Made by a program: the position numbers and the translations under genes
Shown: piece after piece, positions 44,654 through 53,330 of the stretch
Layout: each line of letters opens with the position of its first letter
Numbering within the stretch: the first letter of the stretch is position 1
Notes under the pieces: model-generated
Told to the model about the DNA's origin: nothing
Seen by the model: the letters and a program-made list of their open reading frames with translations, nothing else
Databases searched by the model: none
Origin: Clostridium yunnanense
GTDB taxonomy: Bacteria > Bacillota > Clostridia > Clostridiales > Clostridiaceae
Direction of reading: 5' to 3'
Length of the DNA: 64,000 bases
NCBI RefSeq assembly: GCF_016595795.1
Contig: NZ_JAENHN010000043.1
Location: forward strand, 1 to 64,000

Positions 44654-44771
44654 CTTAATAAATGAACGAACCGAAGAAATGTACTAAGGTTGAAAAAATA
44701 ATTCACTAATACGCCCTTCATTTTAATAAATATCTATAACTAAAATAATTATTTAGAGAGGTGAATTTGTA

Positions 44772-45149
44772 TTGGAAAATAAAAAATTATTATCACTCTC
44801 AATTATTCTGCTTTCTTTAGGCATAGTATTTGGTTCAGTTTTTATAGGTTATTCATCATCAAAATCTGCAAAACCTCAAATCTTAAATCCTCCTTCAGTT
44901 GAGAGTAATGTTTTAAACTTATCACAAACAGCAAAATATCTTAATATGTCTGAAGGAGAAATTCAAGGAATAATTAACATAGAAAAAGCTGCATTAGACC
45001 AATCAAAAATCTTTACTGGTATGATGTTCCCTTATTTCACAGTGAATAATAAGAAGTATTTCTATAAAACTGAAATAGATGAATGGCTGAAAGATGTTTC
45101 AAAAAATCACAGAGAATATGACACAAAAAAAGGATTGATGCTTCAGTAA
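44772..45149 (+). CDS. Membrane-anchored protein with excisionase-like helix-turn-helix
   Basis: 125 residues beginning with TTG at 44772, placed after GAGAGGTGA. Residues ~6-26 form a membrane anchor (LSLSIILLSLGIVFGSVFIG); residues ~50-112 resemble an excisionase/MerR-like DNA-binding fold (LSQTAKYLNMSEGEIQGIIN, YFTVNNKKYFYKTEIDEWLKD). The arrangement would place the domain either outside (as a fold reused for binding other ligands) or, in the opposite topology, at the inner membrane face. The regulatory role is uncertain. Confidence 0.7.
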   Translation: MENKKLLSLSIILLSLGIVFGSVFIGYSSSKSAKPQILNPPSVESNVLNLSQTAKYLNMSEGEIQGIINIEKAALDQSKIFTGMMFPYFTVNNKKYFYKTEIDEWLKDVSKNHREYDTKKGLMLQ

Positions 45150-45254
45150 AGAACCGAATACAGAAAGTGGTTTATGGAATTATAGAATTTCTGAAATAGG
45201 ACTATTAAAATACCAATAAACTTGAATCAACTATAACTTTAACAAATATAAAAC

Positions 45255-45295
45255 AAAACCTACTGCTATAGATTTTTTCTTTAACAGTAGGTTTT
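45255..45295. terminator. Bidirectional terminator
   Basis: AAAACCTACTG and CAGTAGGTTTT make an 11-bp perfect stem between convergent genes ending at 45149 (+) and 45305 (-). Confidence 0.85.
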
Positions 45296-45304
45296 AACAC
45301 TATA

Positions 45305-46252
45305 TTATTTATTAATTTCTTTTGTAAATATCCACTTCTTTTCTTTCATATCTCTTCCTTTAACTACAACATTGTTTCCCTTAACTTCAATATATAAACC
45401 TTTAATATAAGGTAAGTTTTTTCTACCTCCTTGACTATTTGCATCAGGTATTATAGTATAATAAACCGCTCCAGTGTGTATCATAGTAAAGGGTTGATTA
45501 ACTACTACACTACTTTCAACTAAATCTCTATGTGTATGTGAAGTAAACAATATTGCTTCAGGATATTTCGAAAGTATTTCTCTGATTTGTTTACTTTTAT
45601 TAACAGAGGTCCAGTTTTTATTTCCACTATCTAAAGGTTGATGCAAGAATACAAATATAGGCTTTCCCTTTTGATAATCTTCACCAATTTTTTCTTTGAA
45701 CCAATTTAATTGTTCATCAGATATGTAAGCTGAAACTGAGTCTATTGTTTTAGAATTCCCGTCCTCAGAACCTAGAGATATAAAATGATAGTTTTTAACC
45801 CAGGTATCATGATATACCTTTTTCTCTCCTGAAAACTCAAGATATCTATTTATAAAGGTTTGAACTTGTTCTGGTGAGTTAACTTTTATATTGTAATCAA
45901 AAAACTCATGATTACCTATATTCTTAATAATCGTTTTAGGCATCAAGTTCTTATTTTCAATTAATGCTTTTTTCATTGAGGCATATTGAGTTTCTAACCC
46001 TTGCCCCACTGTATCTCCGTTCAAAACTAACGCATCCATGTTAGAATTTATTGTATTTAAATCATCAATTGCCCCTTTAAAATGTTCAATATCATCATGA
46101 ACATCTCCAAGCACAGAAAAAGCAAGATCTGCATTAGAAGCTGGTGCTACGGTAGCTTTTTCAGTATGTTTATTTCCGTTTATATAGATTGCAGCTATTA
46201 CACCAGTAATAATTAATAAAATTGCAACAATAATTATTTTACTCTTCTTCAT
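45305..46252 (-). CDS. Exported calcineurin-like metallophosphoesterase
   Basis: 315 residues from the ATG at 46252 (MKKSKIIIVAIL), six bases after GAGGTG; a longer frame to 46303 has no such site. One N-terminal membrane anchor or signal peptide (IIIVAILLIITGVIAAIYI). All five metal motifs are present: SVLGDVHDD, LNGDTVG, NIGNHEFF, FLHQPLD and SHTHRDL. The substrate is unknown; exported members of the family act on nucleotides, wall teichoic or lipid intermediates. The protein faces the outside. Confidence 0.9.
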   Translation of the reverse strand: MKKSKIIIVAILLIITGVIAAIYINGNKHTEKATVAPASNADLAFSVLGDVHDDIEHFKGAIDDLNTINSNMDALVLNGDTVGQGLETQYASMKKALIENKNLMPKTIIKNIGNHEFFDYNIKVNSPEQVQTFINRYLEFSGEKKVYHDTWVKNYHFISLGSEDGNSKTIDSVSAYISDEQLNWFKEKIGEDYQKGKPIFVFLHQPLDSGNKNWTSVNKSKQIREILSKYPEAILFTSHTHRDLVESSVVVNQPFTMIHTGAVYYTIIPDANSQGGRKNLPYIKGLYIEVKGNNVVVKGRDMKEKKWIFTKEINK

Positions 46253-46431
46253 TTTAATCACCTCTCCTAAATGCATAATATATTGTGAAACAAAGTTTAA
46301 CATTGATGTGGTGGTACTTATTATCTTTCACATTATTATAATAAATTATAAGCGGTTTCTTTATTAAGTTAAATATATTATATAAAAACTAACTCGGTGA
46401 TTAAAATTACTGGTTGGAATGATCTTCTCTA

Positions 46432-47538
46432 TCAATGTTCCAACCCTTCAACAAACTCTATTACTTCTTTGCTGTTACCTCTAAATATTATATTTCTATT
46501 AGCTTTATCTAAGGAGTGTTTATACATTGGATCATAGTAGTTAGTTAAAAATAATTCTATCCAATTTCTGTGTTTATCTATATCATTGGTATCTTTTTGT
46601 GCTTTAAAAGCAAGTTTAAGCTCATCAACTATTACCTTCATTCTATCTCCACCAAGCTTACTCTTAACTCTCTCCATACTAGCTACCATGTCATCTAACC
46701 ATGCTTCTAAGCCTAAATCTCTATCTTTCAGCGTTTCAATATGCTGTCTTTGATCGTTTATAACATACTCTTCTAATATGTTATAAACTCTTTCTTCTAC
46801 AGTAGCATCCAAGAATATTACAGCTCCACTTTGAAAATAATTATAAAAATCTTTGGGGATAAAACTCTTCCCGATGTTTTTACTTTCATCTTCTAAAATC
46901 ATATGTTTAAAATTCTTAGCTCCATGTTTTATTACGCTATAAGCCAAATTGTTTTCAAAATTTATTTGTGTTGGTTGTGGCGTCACAAAATGCCCAAAGG
47001 TAGAGCCTCTATGATGTGCAATCCCCTCTAAATCAATAGAATTCTTAAGCTTGTTTAATAATATAGTTTTACCTGAACCTGTATAACCAGTTAAAACTAA
47101 AGGTCTTGTTTTAAGGTTTTCTGGCTCTAAGGCATCTATTAGATAATTACGAAAAGCCTTATATCCACCGTCAAGCTTTACTATATCTTGACCTGTTGCT
47201 TCATACACCCAATTCTGAGCTATGGTTGAACGCGATCCCCCTCTAAAGCAATAAATCATGGTATTTGGATCTTCCTTAAATTCTTTTACCCATGAGGATA
47301 CTCTATCCTCCTTTATGCTTCCAGATACAAGCTTATAACCTAATTTAGTTGCCTCATCATTACCTTTTTCTTTATAACATATACCTATGATATGCCTTTC
47401 TTCATTAGATAATATAGGTAAATTTATCGAGTTTAACATTGCTCCTTTTTCATATTCAATTGGAGCTCTCACATCTATTAATTTTGTATCCTTCAATACT
47501 ATATTTTTAAAATCATTTGTTACACTTAATTTCATCAT
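46432..47538 (-). CDS. mnmH: tRNA 2-selenouridine synthase MnmH (SelU)
   Basis: 368 residues. N-terminal rhodanese domain (VLKDTKLIDVRAPIEYEKGA, catalytic C97 in YCFRGGSRS) and a C-terminal P-loop NTPase domain (LTGYTGSGKT, 149-158; ILEDESKNIG). The enzyme uses selenophosphate to turn 2-thiouridine at the wobble position of tRNA(Lys/Glu/Gln) into 2-selenouridine, passing through a geranylated intermediate. It lies divergent to selD, which makes the selenophosphate. AGAAGGAAC precedes the ATG. Full-length and intact. Confidence 0.96.
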   Translation of the reverse strand: MMKLSVTNDFKNIVLKDTKLIDVRAPIEYEKGAMLNSINLPILSNEERHIIGICYKEKGNDEATKLGYKLVSGSIKEDRVSSWVKEFKEDPNTMIYCFRGGSRSTIAQNWVYEATGQDIVKLDGGYKAFRNYLIDALEPENLKTRPLVLTGYTGSGKTILLNKLKNSIDLEGIAHHRGSTFGHFVTPQPTQINFENNLAYSVIKHGAKNFKHMILEDESKNIGKSFIPKDFYNYFQSGAVIFLDATVEERVYNILEEYVINDQRQHIETLKDRDLGLEAWLDDMVASMERVKSKLGGDRMKVIVDELKLAFKAQKDTNDIDKHRNWIELFLTNYYDPMYKHSLDKANRNIIFRGNSKEVIEFVEGLEH

Positions 47539-47860
47539 TTTTGTTCCTTCTGTTTTGTCTTTTTAATGTTTTTCTGATAATTATAAATTATATATTACTG
47601 TAGAAAATTATACAAATTCCGTATTTTATGGCAAAACTCCTATCTTTAAATTCTGTAAACAAAGCCATAAAAATGTTTAAACCTAGCTCTTCTTTAAGTT
47701 AGACATGTTCTCAGCTCAAAATTGCAGATTTAAACTATTGAAACTATTCTTTTTCATTTATAATGATTAGTATAGACTCATTTTTGATTATGGACATATC
47801 TTTGAAATTTTATAATAATTAAAGCTATTCAATTGATATAAATTACTGGAGGTTAATATA
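47539..47860. other. Divergent promoter region between mnmH and selD
   Basis: A ~320-base intergenic region holding both promoters. Nothing else is recognised. Confidence 0.5.
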
Positions 47861-48898
47861 ATGGACAATAACATAAAACTAACTTCACTTACTAAAACTT
47901 CAGGTTGTGCTGCTAAGATAGGACCTAGTGTTTTAGATTCTGTTCTTAAAAACTTACCTAAATTCGAAGATTCAAACCTATTGGTAGGCTTTGATAAAAA
48001 AGATGATGCCCTTGTATATAAGGTATCTGATGATAAAGTAGTAATACAAACCGTTGATTTCTTCCCACCGATGGTAGATGATCCTTATACTTTTGGACAA
48101 ATAGCAGCTGCAAATGCCTTAAGTGATATATACGCTATGGGCGGAAATCCAGCTATTGCAATGAATTTATTATGCTTTCCATCTTGCTTAGATCCATCAA
48201 TAATGCACGATATCTTAGCTGGAGGCTATAGTAAGGTTCAAGAAGCTGGTGCAATTATCGCTGGAGGACATACAATTGCAGACCCTACCCCTAAGTACGG
48301 ACTTTGCGTTACCGGCTTTGCTCATCCAGGTGAAATACTTACAAATAGCAACGCTAAAACTGGCGATGTACTTGTTTTAACTAAGCCACTTGGTATTGGC
48401 ATTTTAAACACCGCTGCAAAAGCTGAACTTCTAACTTCTGCCGAGATAAAAGAAGTTACTAAAATAATGATTGAATTAAATAAGTACGCTAAAGAAGCCT
48501 TTGCAAATTTGAAGGTGAATTCATGCACTGATATTACAGGCTTTAGCTTAATTGGTCATGGATATGAAATGGCTAGCGGAAGCGATAAAACTATTGAAAT
48601 CTTTAGTGATAAGGTGCCAATACTTCCAAAGGCTTTAGAATATGCAAGCATGGGAATTATCCCAGAAGGAATGTACAACAACCAGGATTACTTAAAAGAT
48701 ATATTTAAAACTGAAAGCACTATTTCTCAGAAAATGAATGATGTGCTGCTTGATCCTCAAACTTCTGGAGGACTTCTACTCTCTATGCCAGAAAAAGATG
48801 CTAAGGAATACTTATCTAGAATGGAATTCTATACCCCATGGGCTAGAATTATAGGTCATGTAACTGATAAAAAAGACTATTCTATTGTTGTGAAATAA
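47861..48898 (+). CDS. selD: Selenide, water dikinase (selenophosphate synthetase)
   Basis: 345 residues, AIR-synthase (PurM) fold. Active-site segment TSGCAAKIGP: C16 matches the essential catalytic Cys17 of E. coli SelD, K19 the ATP-site Lys20; the second Cys of E. coli (C19) is Ala here, and no selenocysteine is used. Further motifs GQIAAANALSDIYAMGG and IIAGGHTIADPTPKYG. It makes selenophosphate from selenide and ATP, for MnmH and possibly other Se users elsewhere. Its last 235 bases (48664-48898) are repeated at 54741-54975. Confidence 0.97.
   Translation: MDNNIKLTSLTKTSGCAAKIGPSVLDSVLKNLPKFEDSNLLVGFDKKDDALVYKVSDDKVVIQTVDFFPPMVDDPYTFGQIAAANALSDIYAMGGNPAIAMNLLCFPSCLDPSIMHDILAGGYSKVQEAGAIIAGGHTIADPTPKYGLCVTGFAHPGEILTNSNAKTGDVLVLTKPLGIGILNTAAKAELLTSAEIKEVTKIMIELNKYAKEAFANLKVNSCTDITGFSLIGHGYEMASGSDKTIEIFSDKVPILPKALEYASMGIIPEGMYNNQDYLKDIFKTESTISQKMNDVLLDPQTSGGLLLSMPEKDAKEYLSRMEFYTPWARIIGHVTDKKDYSIVVK
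48664..48898 (+). repeat. selD 3' end, direct repeat copy 1 (intact gene)
   Basis: The 235-bp segment repeats at 54741-54975 without any gap. The first 111 bp are identical, then 14 mismatches follow in 124 bp, causing only three conservative residue changes (M/I, V/I, V/I). Similarity stops exactly at the stop codon. Confidence 0.95.
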
Positions 48899-48981
48899 AA
48901 CAAAGGCATGTTTAATTACAATTGATTCATTTTTGAGGTGAATGCTATAGTAGTTATCACATCAAATAGCATGTATTTAAA

Positions 48982-49077
48982 GATGAACCACTTCGATCCG
49001 AAATCTATTTTTAAAACTCTCACGGGTTTTGGTGAGAGAATTTAAAAATAATAAGTTTTATTACGAAGTGGTTCATC
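48982..49077. repeat. Inverted-repeat element, family 1 copy
   Basis: 96 bp from GATGAACCACTTCGATCC to TTACGAAGTGGTTCATC, with ACTCTCACGGGTTTTGGTGAGAG inside. Nearly identical to 12658-12754. It lies between selD and its terminator. Confidence 0.85.
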
Positions 49078-49086
49078 TATAACAAT

Positions 49087-49126
49087 AAAGTAAGCAGAAG
49101 TTTTAACACAATCTTCTGCTTACTTT
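49087..49126 (+). terminator. Intrinsic terminator downstream of selD
   Basis: AAAGTAAGCAGAAG and CTTCTGCTTACTTT form a 14-bp stem followed by ATAAC. It can work in both directions, though the U tract is short. Confidence 0.7.
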
Positions 49127-49221
49127 ATAACTTAAAACAAAATTGAAAGTTTTCTACTTCACTTAATTCTGCTTATGAGAAAGCTTTGAATTAATCTCAC
49201 CACAAGCAAAGGTTGCTATAA

Positions 49222-49638
49222 TTATACTTGAAAACAATAAGTAGCTGAATTGTGAATTAGTTTATTAATCCCGTCCTTATGGTATGGCATCAACTTGTTT
49301 GCTGTGGAAATATCTACCCACTTAATCTCAGAAATTTCATCTGGATTTTCAATATTAATTGCCCCTCCAATAATTTCAGTTCTAAAAGTTATAAATATTG
49401 CATGTTCATTATTTTCTTGAAAAAAACACTCATTAATAGCAACTATATCCTGAATTTTAACTAAAAGACCTGTTTCTTCTTTAACTTCTCTTATCACTGC
49501 TTGTTCTAAAGTTTCATTTTCTTCTACTGCACCTCCTGGCATAGACCAGGAATCATGATTGTCTCTATTACATACCAGTAACACTTGTTCAGTATCCTCA
49601 TTATATAATAAAGCGTATACAACATTGACCCTCTTCAC
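49222..49638 (-). CDS. Nudix hydrolase
   Basis: 138 residues. The Nudix box is complete: GGAVEENETLEQAVIREVKEETGLLV (split here as GGAVEENE, TLEQAVIREVKEETG), residues ~35-60, with all metal-binding Glu residues. The N-terminus (NVVYALLYNEDTEQVLLVCNR) fits the YtkD/MutT-like subgroup that acts on nucleotides; the substrate is unknown. It is the first gene of the segment inserted between selD and the displaced selD end. GAAGTGATAT precedes the ATG. Confidence 0.92.
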   Translation of the reverse strand: MKRVNVVYALLYNEDTEQVLLVCNRDNHDSWSMPGGAVEENETLEQAVIREVKEETGLLVKIQDIVAINECFFQENNEHAIFITFRTEIIGGAINIENPDEISEIKWVDISTANKLMPYHKDGINKLIHNSATYCFQV

Positions 49639-49798
49639 TTATATCACTTCCTCATGAATAATATCTTATATTGCTGTATGTATCGTATTTTTAGTATATA
49701 TACAACCATAGAAATATTATAACATATATTCCACATACTTACTTAAAAGTGATTTTTACCATATCTTTAATAAGCCAGTTCCAAATGAAATGTAAATT

Positions 49799-49842
49799 AA
49801 AAAAGTAACTTCCCCTTTCTAAGTCAAACGAAAGTCACTTTT
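49799..49842. terminator. Hairpin terminator
   Basis: AAAAAGTAACTT and AAGTCACTTTTT pair with one mismatch and are bordered by A and T runs. It serves the TPR gene on the minus strand (stop at 50087), after the two repeat elements. Confidence 0.65.
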
Positions 49843-49880
49843 TCAATTTACAATATTTTTATAACAGATTCTTTTAATAT

Positions 49881-49980
49881 AGATAATCCAGTTCTATCTA
49901 ATAAAACTAAGAGATACTTCTATTAACTATTAATGTAATATGATTATCAAATATAAATTCTATTTGGAACTGGTTTATCT
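49881..49980. repeat. Inverted-repeat element, family 2 copy
   Basis: 100 bp from AGATAATCCAGTTCTATC to GGAACTGGTTTATCT. Its right end (TATCTATAGATGAACC) runs directly into a family-1 element. Confidence 0.85.
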
Positions 49981-49983
49981 ATA

Positions 49984-50078
49984 GATGAACCACTTCATAT
50001 TAGAGTTTATATTTTCAAATTCTCCTCTCAGAACCCAGAGGAGTTTTGAAAATAGATTTCGGATTGAAGTAGTTCATC
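49984..50078. repeat. Inverted-repeat element, family 1 copy
   Basis: 95 bp from GATGAACCACTTCATATT to GAAGTAGTTCATC with inner CTCCTCTCAGAACCCAGAGGAG. Nearly identical to 11245-11339. The stop codon of the TPR gene lies nine bases beyond it. Confidence 0.85.
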
Positions 50079-50086
50079 TTTATATG

Positions 50087-51367
50087 TTATTCAAGTTGTT
50101 CATTATTTATTTTCTCAATATACCGTTCTATCTTTTTTATTACATTTGGAATCTTAGCAATTTTCGCTGCTTGATTAAAATATTGCAGCGCTTCAGCTTT
50201 TTCATTTTTCTTATAATGATAAATTCCAGAATATACATATAAATTAGCATTAAAAGTATTATTATTTTCTTCTTTAAGAAGATTTCTTAGGTTCTGTATT
50301 CCCCTCTCAAGATCTCCATCAAGTATATCTAGTTCTACCCTTCTAAATTGTAAAACTAAATATAAGGATTTTTCTGTTTTTCCCTCCTGATGTTTTAACA
50401 AAGCTTTTTCAATAATTTCAATATTACTTCTTGCCTCTTCAAATTTGCCTTGCTCTATAAATACACTAACTAGATTGCTTAAAATAATAATATAGAAAGT
50501 ATTTCCTTTTTCCTGAGCTTTGCTGATATCAATATTTGAGAGAAGTTCTTCAAGTATTAATCTAGCCTCCTCATATCTTCCGCAATTAATAAGTGCAGTT
50601 GTCTTTTGATACTGGTAAAACTTAACTTTATTCATCCATCCATCTCTATTAAGTGATGCTTTTATTCCCTTGTCTATAGTTAATAAGATTTGTTTATCTA
50701 TAGTTTCAACATATTTCTCTAAATCTTTATCGAATAACCTTGTTAATTCTTTGTTAGATAGAAGCTTTGCTTTATTTTTTTTCTTATTCCATTCACTGGC
50801 CCAGTATCTACTTGGAAGTAAAACAGTAGCATCAGTTTTTTCTGGATATACAAGTGCGGGAAATACTTGAAAATCAATATATCTATTCGGTAGATGCTCC
50901 CTATGCAACACAAAGGTTGTAAAATACACTTCCTTTCCAAAGGTAATCTTTTCTGGTACCTTAACATTAAAAAGTGTTACCATTTCATCATCTAAAATAT
51001 CAGAAAACCTTTGGAGCTCTTCATCTTCACATTTATCACCTTTTATTTTGAAAAGTTTGGCTGCAATTTCCTTTAACTTATCTGGATTTTCCTCAAAATA
51101 TAAGTCTTCTGAATAAACCATTGCAGCTGGACTATTATCAATTCCTAGCTTAAATAAAAGTTGATTAGCTTGTACCAAACTAGCTAAAACTATCTTACCT
51201 TCTCTCTTCAATATTCCTTGTTCCTTATATATAACTTCATATCTATTGTCATTTAAATTAATCATCCATTTTGGCTTTAAAAAAATATTATAATCATCAA
51301 ATATAAAAGATATTTTTCTTCTTTCCTTGTTAAAGATATCTCTAGTTTCTTTCATAAACTCAACCAT
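50087..51367 (-). CDS. TPR protein with unassigned N-terminal domain, divergent to the Hsp70 gene
   Basis: 426 residues. The first ~210 residues form an alpha/beta domain I do not recognise (FIFDDYNIFLKPKWMINLNDNRYEVIYKEQ, LHREHLPNRYIDFQVFPALVYPEK, SRYWASEWNKKKNKA). The rest is a string of TPR-like helices (YEEARLILEELLSNIDISKAQEKGN, FEEARSNIEIIEKALLKHQEGK, EALQYFNQAAKIAKIPNV). No signal or membrane segment. GGGAG lies eight bases before the ATG. Sharing a divergent promoter region with the Hsp70/J-protein operon suggests it is part of the same module, perhaps a client or co-chaperone; this is inference. Confidence 0.75.
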   Translation of the reverse strand: MVEFMKETRDIFNKERRKISFIFDDYNIFLKPKWMINLNDNRYEVIYKEQGILKREGKIVLASLVQANQLLFKLGIDNSPAAMVYSEDLYFEENPDKLKEIAAKLFKIKGDKCEDEELQRFSDILDDEMVTLFNVKVPEKITFGKEVYFTTFVLHREHLPNRYIDFQVFPALVYPEKTDATVLLPSRYWASEWNKKKNKAKLLSNKELTRLFDKDLEKYVETIDKQILLTIDKGIKASLNRDGWMNKVKFYQYQKTTALINCGRYEEARLILEELLSNIDISKAQEKGNTFYIIILSNLVSVFIEQGKFEEARSNIEIIEKALLKHQEGKTEKSLYLVLQFRRVELDILDGDLERGIQNLRNLLKEENNNTFNANLYVYSGIYHYKKNEKAEALQYFNQAAKIAKIPNVIKKIERYIEKINNEQLE

Positions 51368-51629
51368 TTATTAGTCTCCCTTAATAACTTTTGAAATTTA
51401 AACTAAATATTCAAAAATATTATATCACACAACAAATTTATACCACATTAATTTATGTTATTTTTTTACTTTAATGTATAAATTGTTTTACAAAACAGTA
51501 TCAGTTATAATAATTATTATAATAATTAGCCAATTTTTTAGCTTTATTAATTCAAGAGATTTTAAAGCATTAATTATTATTTTAGTATAAGCGAGATGTA
51601 ATTTAAATCATGAAAAAGGGGTTTTAAAA
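51368..51629. other. Divergent promoter region of the chaperone module
   Basis: 260 AT-rich bases between the TPR and Hsp70 genes. Repeats of AATTATTATAATAATTA near 51512-51530 form a short palindrome that might be an operator. No HrcA/CIRCE element (TTAGCACTC-N9-GAGTGCTAA) is present. Confidence 0.5.
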
Positions 51630-53324
51630 TTGAAATCATTTGGTATAGATTTAGGTACAACAAACAGTTTAGCAGCATATTGGGAAGATGGCCGTGCAAA
51701 ATTAATTCCAAACAGTCTTGGCTTAAACCTTACGCCTTCAGTTGTAAGTGTTGATGACAATGGAGAAGTATATGTTGGTCAAATAGCTAAGGAACGTATA
51801 ATAACCCATCCAACTTCTACTGCTTCTAACTTCAAAAGATTTATGGGAACAGAAAAGATATATAATTTAGGAAAATACACCTTTACACCAGAGGAACTTT
51901 CTGCCTTTGTAATTAAATCCTTAAAGGCTGATGCAGAAGCTTTTTTTGGCTGCGAGGTTACTGATGCAGTAATTAGTGTGCCAGCTTATTTTAATGATGC
52001 CCAAAGAAAAGCAACTAAAAGAGCTGCTGAGTTCGCTGGATTAAATGTTGAAAGACTAATCAGTGAACCAACTGCTGCAGCAATCTCCTACGGCCTTCAC
52101 CTAGAGGATGCAGAAGCCAAATTCCTTGTATTTGACCTTGGAGGAGGCACCTTTGACGTTTCTATTCTTGAAATGTTTGAAAATGTTATGGAGGTAAAAT
52201 CAATTGCTGGAGACAACTTTCTAGGTGGGGAAGACTTTACGGAACTTTTAATATCCTATTTCGTTAAAAGCTGTGATATTGATATAGAAAATCTTGACCT
52301 TAAGCTTCGCTCAATAATAAGTAAGCAAGCGGAAAACTGCAAGTATCAGCTTACTCATGAGCATGTAGGAAAAATGAGTATTACCATAAATAATAAAAAC
52401 TATGAAACTACAATTGATCGTGTAGAATTTGAAAAACTAGTTACTCCACTGCTACTTAGGCTACGTCATCCAATAGAAAGAGCCTTAAGGGATGCAGCTC
52501 TAACACCAAAAGAGATAGAAGCAGTTATCCTTATTGGAGGAGCAACTAGAATGCCTGTTGTAAAATCGGTAGTTTCAAAAATGTTTAGTAAACTACCCTA
52601 TTCAAATATAAACCCAGATGAAGCAGTTGCCTTAGGCGCAGCTATACAGGTTGCCTTAAAAGAAAGAAATGAGTCTTTAAGTGAAGTTATTCTTACTGAT
52701 GTATGTCCATATTCTCTTGGGACAAACGTAGCAAAAAGTATGGGCAACGGCAGACATGAATCAGGTTATTTTTTGCCTATAATCGAAAGAAACACTCCAA
52801 TCCCTGTAAGCAGAGCTGAAATTCTTCAAACTATAGCTGATAATCAAACATCAATTAGCCTTCAAATATATCAAGGAGAAAGTAGAAGGGTTGAACACAA
52901 TATCAAAATTGGAGAGTTAAACATCAAGGTCCCTCCATCTCCTGCTGGAGAACAAATGATAGATGTACGATATACCTATGATATTAATGGAATTTTAGAG
53001 GTAGAAGTTGTAGTACTTAAAACCGGTGTAAAAAATAGAATGATTATAGAAAAATCTCCTGGCAGTATGACTAAAAAGGAAATAGAAGAAAGCTTTAAAA
53101 AGCTAAAGGATATAAAAATCCATCCCCGTGACAGAGCAGAGAATAAGCTTTTACTAGCAAGAGGTGAACGTATCTATGAAGAGTCCCTAGGAGAAATCCG
53201 TGAGTATATTTCCTCAGTTCTTGCTAATTTTGAAAGTGTGTTATTCAAACAGAACCATAAGGAAGTTAAGATAGCAGCAGAAAAACTAAAAAATATACTT
53301 GATGAAATTGAAAGGCGGTTTTAG
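51630..53324 (+). CDS. HscC-like Hsp70 family chaperone
   Basis: 564 residues starting with TTG at 51630 behind AAAGGGG. Actin-like ATPase: phosphate 1 [18 protein letters not shown], connect 1 [27 protein letters not shown], phosphate 2 [15 protein letters not shown], adenosine motif [13 protein letters not shown]. The substrate-binding domain is present but the C-terminal lid is short. The length is close to E. coli HscC (about 556) and clearly shorter than DnaK (about 610-640). HscC-type chaperones work with membrane-bound J proteins, and such a gene follows here after six bases. Clients are unknown. It is not the housekeeping DnaK; no grpE is near. Confidence 0.9.
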   Translation: MKSFGIDLGTTNSLAAYWEDGRAKLIPNSLGLNLTPSVVSVDDNGEVYVGQIAKERIITHPTSTASNFKRFMGTEKIYNLGKYTFTPEELSAFVIKSLKADAEAFFGCEVTDAVISVPAYFNDAQRKATKRAAEFAGLNVERLISEPTAAAISYGLHLEDAEAKFLVFDLGGGTFDVSILEMFENVMEVKSIAGDNFLGGEDFTELLISYFVKSCDIDIENLDLKLRSIISKQAENCKYQLTHEHVGKMSITINNKNYETTIDRVEFEKLVTPLLLRLRHPIERALRDAALTPKEIEAVILIGGATRMPVVKSVVSKMFSKLPYSNINPDEAVALGAAIQVALKERNESLSEVILTDVCPYSLGTNVAKSMGNGRHESGYFLPIIERNTPIPVSRAEILQTIADNQTSISLQIYQGESRRVEHNIKIGELNIKVPPSPAGEQMIDVRYTYDINGILEVEVVVLKTGVKNRMIIEKSPGSMTKKEIEESFKKLKDIKIHPRDRAENKLLLARGERIYEESLGEIREYISSVLANFESVLFKQNHKEVKIAAEKLKNILDEIERRF

Positions 53325-53330
53325 ATTTTT

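Noticed and set aside
49985-50242. 85-codon plus-strand frame over the family-1 element and the TPR gene end
   Set aside because: It is antisense to the TPR coding region and begins inside an inverted-repeat element.
51368-51629. CIRCE heat-shock operator ahead of the Hsp70 gene
   Set aside because: The TTAGCACTC / GAGTGCTAA arms are absent; only a short AT palindrome is present.
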